A stretch of 64,000 nucleotides of DNA from Vannielia litorea (GTDB taxonomy: Bacteria; Pseudomonadota; Alphaproteobacteria; Rhodobacterales; Rhodobacteraceae). Each line of letters opens with the position of its first letter. Position 1 is the stretch's first letter. Location of the stretch: positions 44,027-108,026 of the forward strand of contig NZ_QTNQ01000006.1 of the NCBI RefSeq assembly GCF_018424695.1, written 5' to 3'. Below, one piece after another: positions 61,412 through 64,000 of the stretch. The translations under genes and the position numbers were made by a program. Under the pieces are notes generated by a model. That model had not been told where the DNA came from. It ran no database searches and was given only the letters and a program-made list of their open reading frames with translations.

Positions 61412-62422
61412 TCAATGCGGCGTGCGGTGGTGGTGGGCAGATTGCCCACCCAATAGCCGGGCCAGGGCGGCATCGAGGGGGGACCAGTCTGCCAGCTCCA
61501 GCCGGACGGGCAGGGTGAGCACCTTGGGGCGAAACTCGGGTGGCAGGCGGGTGGCGTCTTTCTCGGTGGTCACCAGCTGGGCGCCGAGGGTCTTTGCCTC
61601 CAGCTCCAGCCGGGCCATGAGCGCGGGCGTCAGCGGCTGGTGATCGTCCAGCGCTTCGGCTCGGATCAGCTCGGCCCCGAGGCCGCGCAGGGTGGCGAAG
61701 AACTTTTCGGGGTGGCCGATTCCGGCGAAGGCGAGGGTGGGCAGCCCCTCCCACTCCATGCCGGTTTGCAGCGGGGCAAGATGGCCGGTGAGGTGGGGCA
61801 CGGCGATGGCGTGCCCCCAGTCGGCGGCGAAGCGGGCCTGCGCTGCCTCCGGCCCGATGGACAGCAGGAAATCGGCGCGGGCCAGCCCGTCGGCCACGGG
61901 CTCGCGCAGGGGGCCTGCGGGCAGGCATCGGCCATTGCCGAAGCCGCGATGGGCATCGACCACCACCAGTGAGAGATCCTTGGCCACGGACGGGTTTTGG
62001 AAGCCATCGTCCAGCAGGATGGCGCGGGCCCCGGCAGCCTCGGCGGCGCGCACGCCTTCGGCGCGGTCCTTCGCGACCCAGGTGGGGGCGAAGGCGGCGG
62101 TGAGCAGCGGCTCGTCGCCCACGTCGGCGGCGGTGTGGCGGCGCTCTTCCACCCGGATCGGGCCGGTGAGCGCCCCGCCGTGGCCGCGCGAAACGACGTG
62201 CACTCCCTCTATGCGCTGGGCGAGGGCGATGGTGGTGGGCGTCTTGCCCGTGCCGCCCGCGTTGATGTTGCCGACGCAGATCACCGGCACCGAGGCACGG
62301 ATGCCGGGCCGCGCCACGCGGCGGGCGGTGGCGGCGGCATAGAGCGCGCCGAGGGGCGCCAGGGCGCGGGCGCGCCAGGCCGGGGCCTCCGGCGGGGTGT
62401 ACCAGAACAGCGGCGGGCGCAT
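61412..62422 (-). CDS. lpxK: Tetraacyldisaccharide 4'-kinase
   Basis: This 336-residue kinase phosphorylates the lipid A precursor at 4'. It has the P-loop [18 protein letters not shown] (residues about 50-67), [25 protein letters not shown], and the conserved [10 protein letters not shown] palindromic repeat overlaps the gene's 3' end, so the last residues ([10 protein letters not shown]) come from it. Its start overlaps the upstream kdtA stop by ATGA. Together with kdtA it forms a lipid A/Kdo unit. Confidence 0.92.
   Translation of the reverse strand: MRPPLFWYTPPEAPAWRARALAPLGALYAAATARRVARPGIRASVPVICVGNINAGGTGKTPTTIALAQRIEGVHVVSRGHGGALTGPIRVEERRHTAADVGDEPLLTAAFAPTWVAKDRAEGVRAAEAAGARAILLDDGFQNPSVAKDLSLVVVDAHRGFGNGRCLPAGPLREPVADGLARADFLLSIGPEAAQARFAADWGHAIAVPHLTGHLAPLQTGMEWEGLPTLAFAGIGHPEKFFATLRGLGAELIRAEALDDHQPLTPALMARLELEAKTLGAQLVTTEKDATRLPPEFRPKVLTLPVRLELADWSPLDAALARLLGGQSAHHHRTPH
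61432..61450. repeat. Palindromic repeat copy 2, inside the lpxK 3' end
   Basis: This is an identical copy of the 19-base repeat at 61265-61283. On the minus strand it encodes part of the LpxK C-terminal tail, including GGQSAHHH. Confidence 0.65.
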
Positions 62423-63636
62423 CAGATCGCCCCGCGCGTTTCGAGCTGGGTGGCGAGATGGGTGGCGAGGCGGGCAATGGCTTCGGCGCCCTCGGACATT
62501 TCCGTCCATGCGGCGGCGGCAAGCTCTGCGGCGCGGTCGGGGGCCAGAAGCTCTGACACCGCCGCGGGCAGCCCGGCGCCCCCGGCAAGCGCCCGCGCGG
62601 CGCCGACGGCGGCGAGGCGCGCCATGGCCGCGTCTTCCGTGCCACCATGCGGACCGAAGCAGATGGCCGAGCCAAGCGCGGCGGCGGGCGCGGCGGGCTG
62701 CACCGGGCCGCCGGGCAGAAGCGTGCCGCCCAGGAAGCAGAGCGGGGCGAGGCGGAACCACAGCCCGTCTTCTTCCGGGGCGTCCCTGTCTGCGATGTAG
62801 ATCTCGGTGTTGTCGGAGGGCTCCTTCCCCGCCGCGCGGCTGGCGGTGGAAAAGCCCGCTGCCGCGAGGTCGCGGGCCAGTGCATCGTCTGGCGGGCAGC
62901 CCGGGCCGGGCAGCAGCAGAAGCACGGCGCGGTGGGCGATGGAGAGCGCGGCGCGGTGGGCGGCGAGCACATCGGCCAGCTCGGCGGGCAGGGGCCGCGC
63001 GGCGAGCCAGACCGGCCGGGCGGCGAGGCGCTCGGCCAGGTCTTCGCGGTCGCTTTCGATGCAGGGCGGTGGCGCGGGCGGTGCGGCGAGGCGGGCGCTG
63101 TGGCGAATGCGCGTTGTGCCGACACCGGCGGCGCGCGCGGCCCGGACGGCGCCCCCGTCACAGGCCCAGAGTTCGGTGACGAGGCGAAGGGCGGCCCGCG
63201 TGCCGCGATCGACCCCCGAGAGCGACTCCTCGCGCGCGACGACGAGGGTGGTGGGGCATGCGGCGGCAGCGGCAGAGAGCAGGGCCGACGGCTGTGGCGG
63301 CCCGAGCCAGAGCGCCGCATCCGGCAGCCAGGCGGCGAGGAAGCGGCGCAGGCTGCCCCGGCTTGTCTCGGGGGCGGGCAGGAACATCAGCACCGCGTCC
63401 TCGGCCTCGACCGGCCCCTGCGGGGCAAGCCCGGTGACGAGCAGGGTGGCGGGCTGGTGCCCGGAAAGGTCCAGCGCGAGGTGGTGCAGGGTTTCAGCCG
63501 TGCAGTCGCCCGCCACATGCACCCAGATCAGCGGACCGGGCGGGCGGGCCCCGGGCGCATCCGCCTGTGGCTTGTCGGAGGCGCGGTTGCGCCCGGTGAG
63601 GCCCGCGAAGGCCCGGGAGAGCGGAAAGGGGGTCAT
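62422..63636 (-). CDS. WaaA/KdtA-like 3-deoxy-D-manno-octulosonic acid transferase (divergent)
   Basis: This 404-residue protein has the WaaA two-domain layout, with an N-terminal glycosyltransferase N region ([23 protein letters not shown]) and a C-terminal GT-B half with [10 protein letters not shown] and [17 protein letters not shown]. WaaA adds Kdo to lipid A. The typical H-x-x-S-V-G-E segment is here HVAGDCTAE, which is divergent, so activity is uncertain. The start ATG was chosen because extensions upstream have foreign codon use. It is coupled to lpxK. Confidence 0.7.
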   Translation of the reverse strand: MTPFPLSRAFAGLTGRNRASDKPQADAPGARPPGPLIWVHVAGDCTAETLHHLALDLSGHQPATLLVTGLAPQGPVEAEDAVLMFLPAPETSRGSLRRFLAAWLPDAALWLGPPQPSALLSAAAAACPTTLVVAREESLSGVDRGTRAALRLVTELWACDGGAVRAARAAGVGTTRIRHSARLAAPPAPPPCIESDREDLAERLAARPVWLAARPLPAELADVLAAHRAALSIAHRAVLLLLPGPGCPPDDALARDLAAAGFSTASRAAGKEPSDNTEIYIADRDAPEEDGLWFRLAPLCFLGGTLLPGGPVQPAAPAAALGSAICFGPHGGTEDAAMARLAAVGAARALAGGAGLPAAVSELLAPDRAAELAAAAWTEMSEGAEAIARLATHLATQLETRGAI

Positions 63637-63661
63637 CCGGCGCCGGGGGCCTGCGAGGGGA

Positions 63662-63904
63662 TCAGCCGAGTTCCTCTGTGGGCGAGGACTCGGCCTCCTC
63701 GTCGCGGAGCCTGTGAATGTGGGCGATGTAGTAGCGCATGTGTGCGTTGTCGACGGTGCGCTGGGCGGCGGCCTTCCAGGCGTCGAAGGCGGAGGCGTAA
63801 TCGGGGAACATGCCGACGATGTCGATGGCATCGACATCCTTGAAGGCGCTCTTGGAGGGGTCGATCAGCTCGCCGCCGAAGACGAGGTGCAGGCGCTGGG
63901 TCAT
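63662..63904 (-). CDS. DUF4170-family protein
   Basis: This 80-residue protein has the DUF4170 pattern LHLVFGGELIDPSKSAFKDVDAIDIVGMFPDYASAFDAWKAAAQRTVDNAHMRYYIAHIHRL, with an acidic tail. Its biochemical role is unknown. It recurs next to kdtA and lpxK in alphaproteobacteria and is probably co-transcribed with them; the gap to kdtA is 25 bases. Confidence 0.88.
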   Translation of the reverse strand: MTQRLHLVFGGELIDPSKSAFKDVDAIDIVGMFPDYASAFDAWKAAAQRTVDNAHMRYYIAHIHRLRDEEAESSPTEELG

Positions 63905-64000
63905 ATGGGGCTCCGGTGGTTCGGGTGTGTTGCGAGGAGGGTAGAGGATTCCCCGCCGGGGTTGAAGAAGGGTTGAGGCGGGCGGGGCACGCGCCCGCCC

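Overview
The window looks like a chromosomal segment of a GC-rich alphaproteobacterium, most probably Rhodobacterales (Roseobacter/Rhodobacter group). The reasons are G/C-rich third codon positions almost throughout, a CcrM-type GANTC methyltransferase, a DUF4170-kdtA-lpxK cluster, a TRAP transporter, a UDP-sulfoquinovose synthase, and many GTG/TTG starts with ATGA-type overlaps. The species assignment is inference. No insertion sequence, CRISPR array, prophage or rRNA was seen.

From 1 to about 32.1 kb is a large surface-glycan region. After a partial HNH endonuclease and a LacI-type regulator comes a trio (polyprenyl-phosphate glycosyltransferase, LAB_N membrane protein, GT39 transferase) resembling lipid-linked sugar donor systems. 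Next are YjbH/YjbF-type exopolysaccharide proteins, a UDP-GlcA 4-epimerase, UDP-glucose dehydrogenase, a short sugar transferase, a complete dTDP-L-rhamnose pathway (rfbD-C-B-A), UDP-sulfoquinovose synthase, glycosyltransferases and a sulfotransferase. A KpsM/KpsE/KpsT/KpsD-type ABC capsule exporter follows, interleaved with two large RTX proteins, one of them a serralysin-type metalloprotease. Together these suggest an acidic, rhamnose-containing and possibly sulfated or sulfonated surface polysaccharide.

From 32.1 to 46.2 kb is catabolism. There is an N-acetylglucosamine kinase/NagA pair, a gentisate cluster (dioxygenase, maleylpyruvate isomerase, fumarylpyruvate hydrolase) opposite a MarR regulator, a TRAP permease without an adjacent binding protein, and an operon resembling the Cou hydroxycinnamoyl-CoA side-chain shortening pathway (SDR, crotonase, MarR, CoA ligase, amidohydrolase, acyl-CoA dehydrogenase). 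Matching inverted repeats before the TRAP genes and before the SDR gene suggest that one MarR protein controls uptake and degradation together.

From 46.2 to 64 kb is mostly core genome: a GlcD-type oxidase and an aminotransferase, tRNA-Arg(CCU), a thiamine-pyrimidine uptake operon (YkoF-ThiX-ThiZ-ThiY) behind a TPP riboswitch, an Aer-like PAS protein, a DsbA-like protein, DciA, MutY, an AlkB-type monooxygenase, a membrane-anchored winged-helix protein, RNase HII, CcrM and an lpxK/kdtA cluster. Several hairpin repeats and one candidate structured RNA lie in the intergenic gaps.
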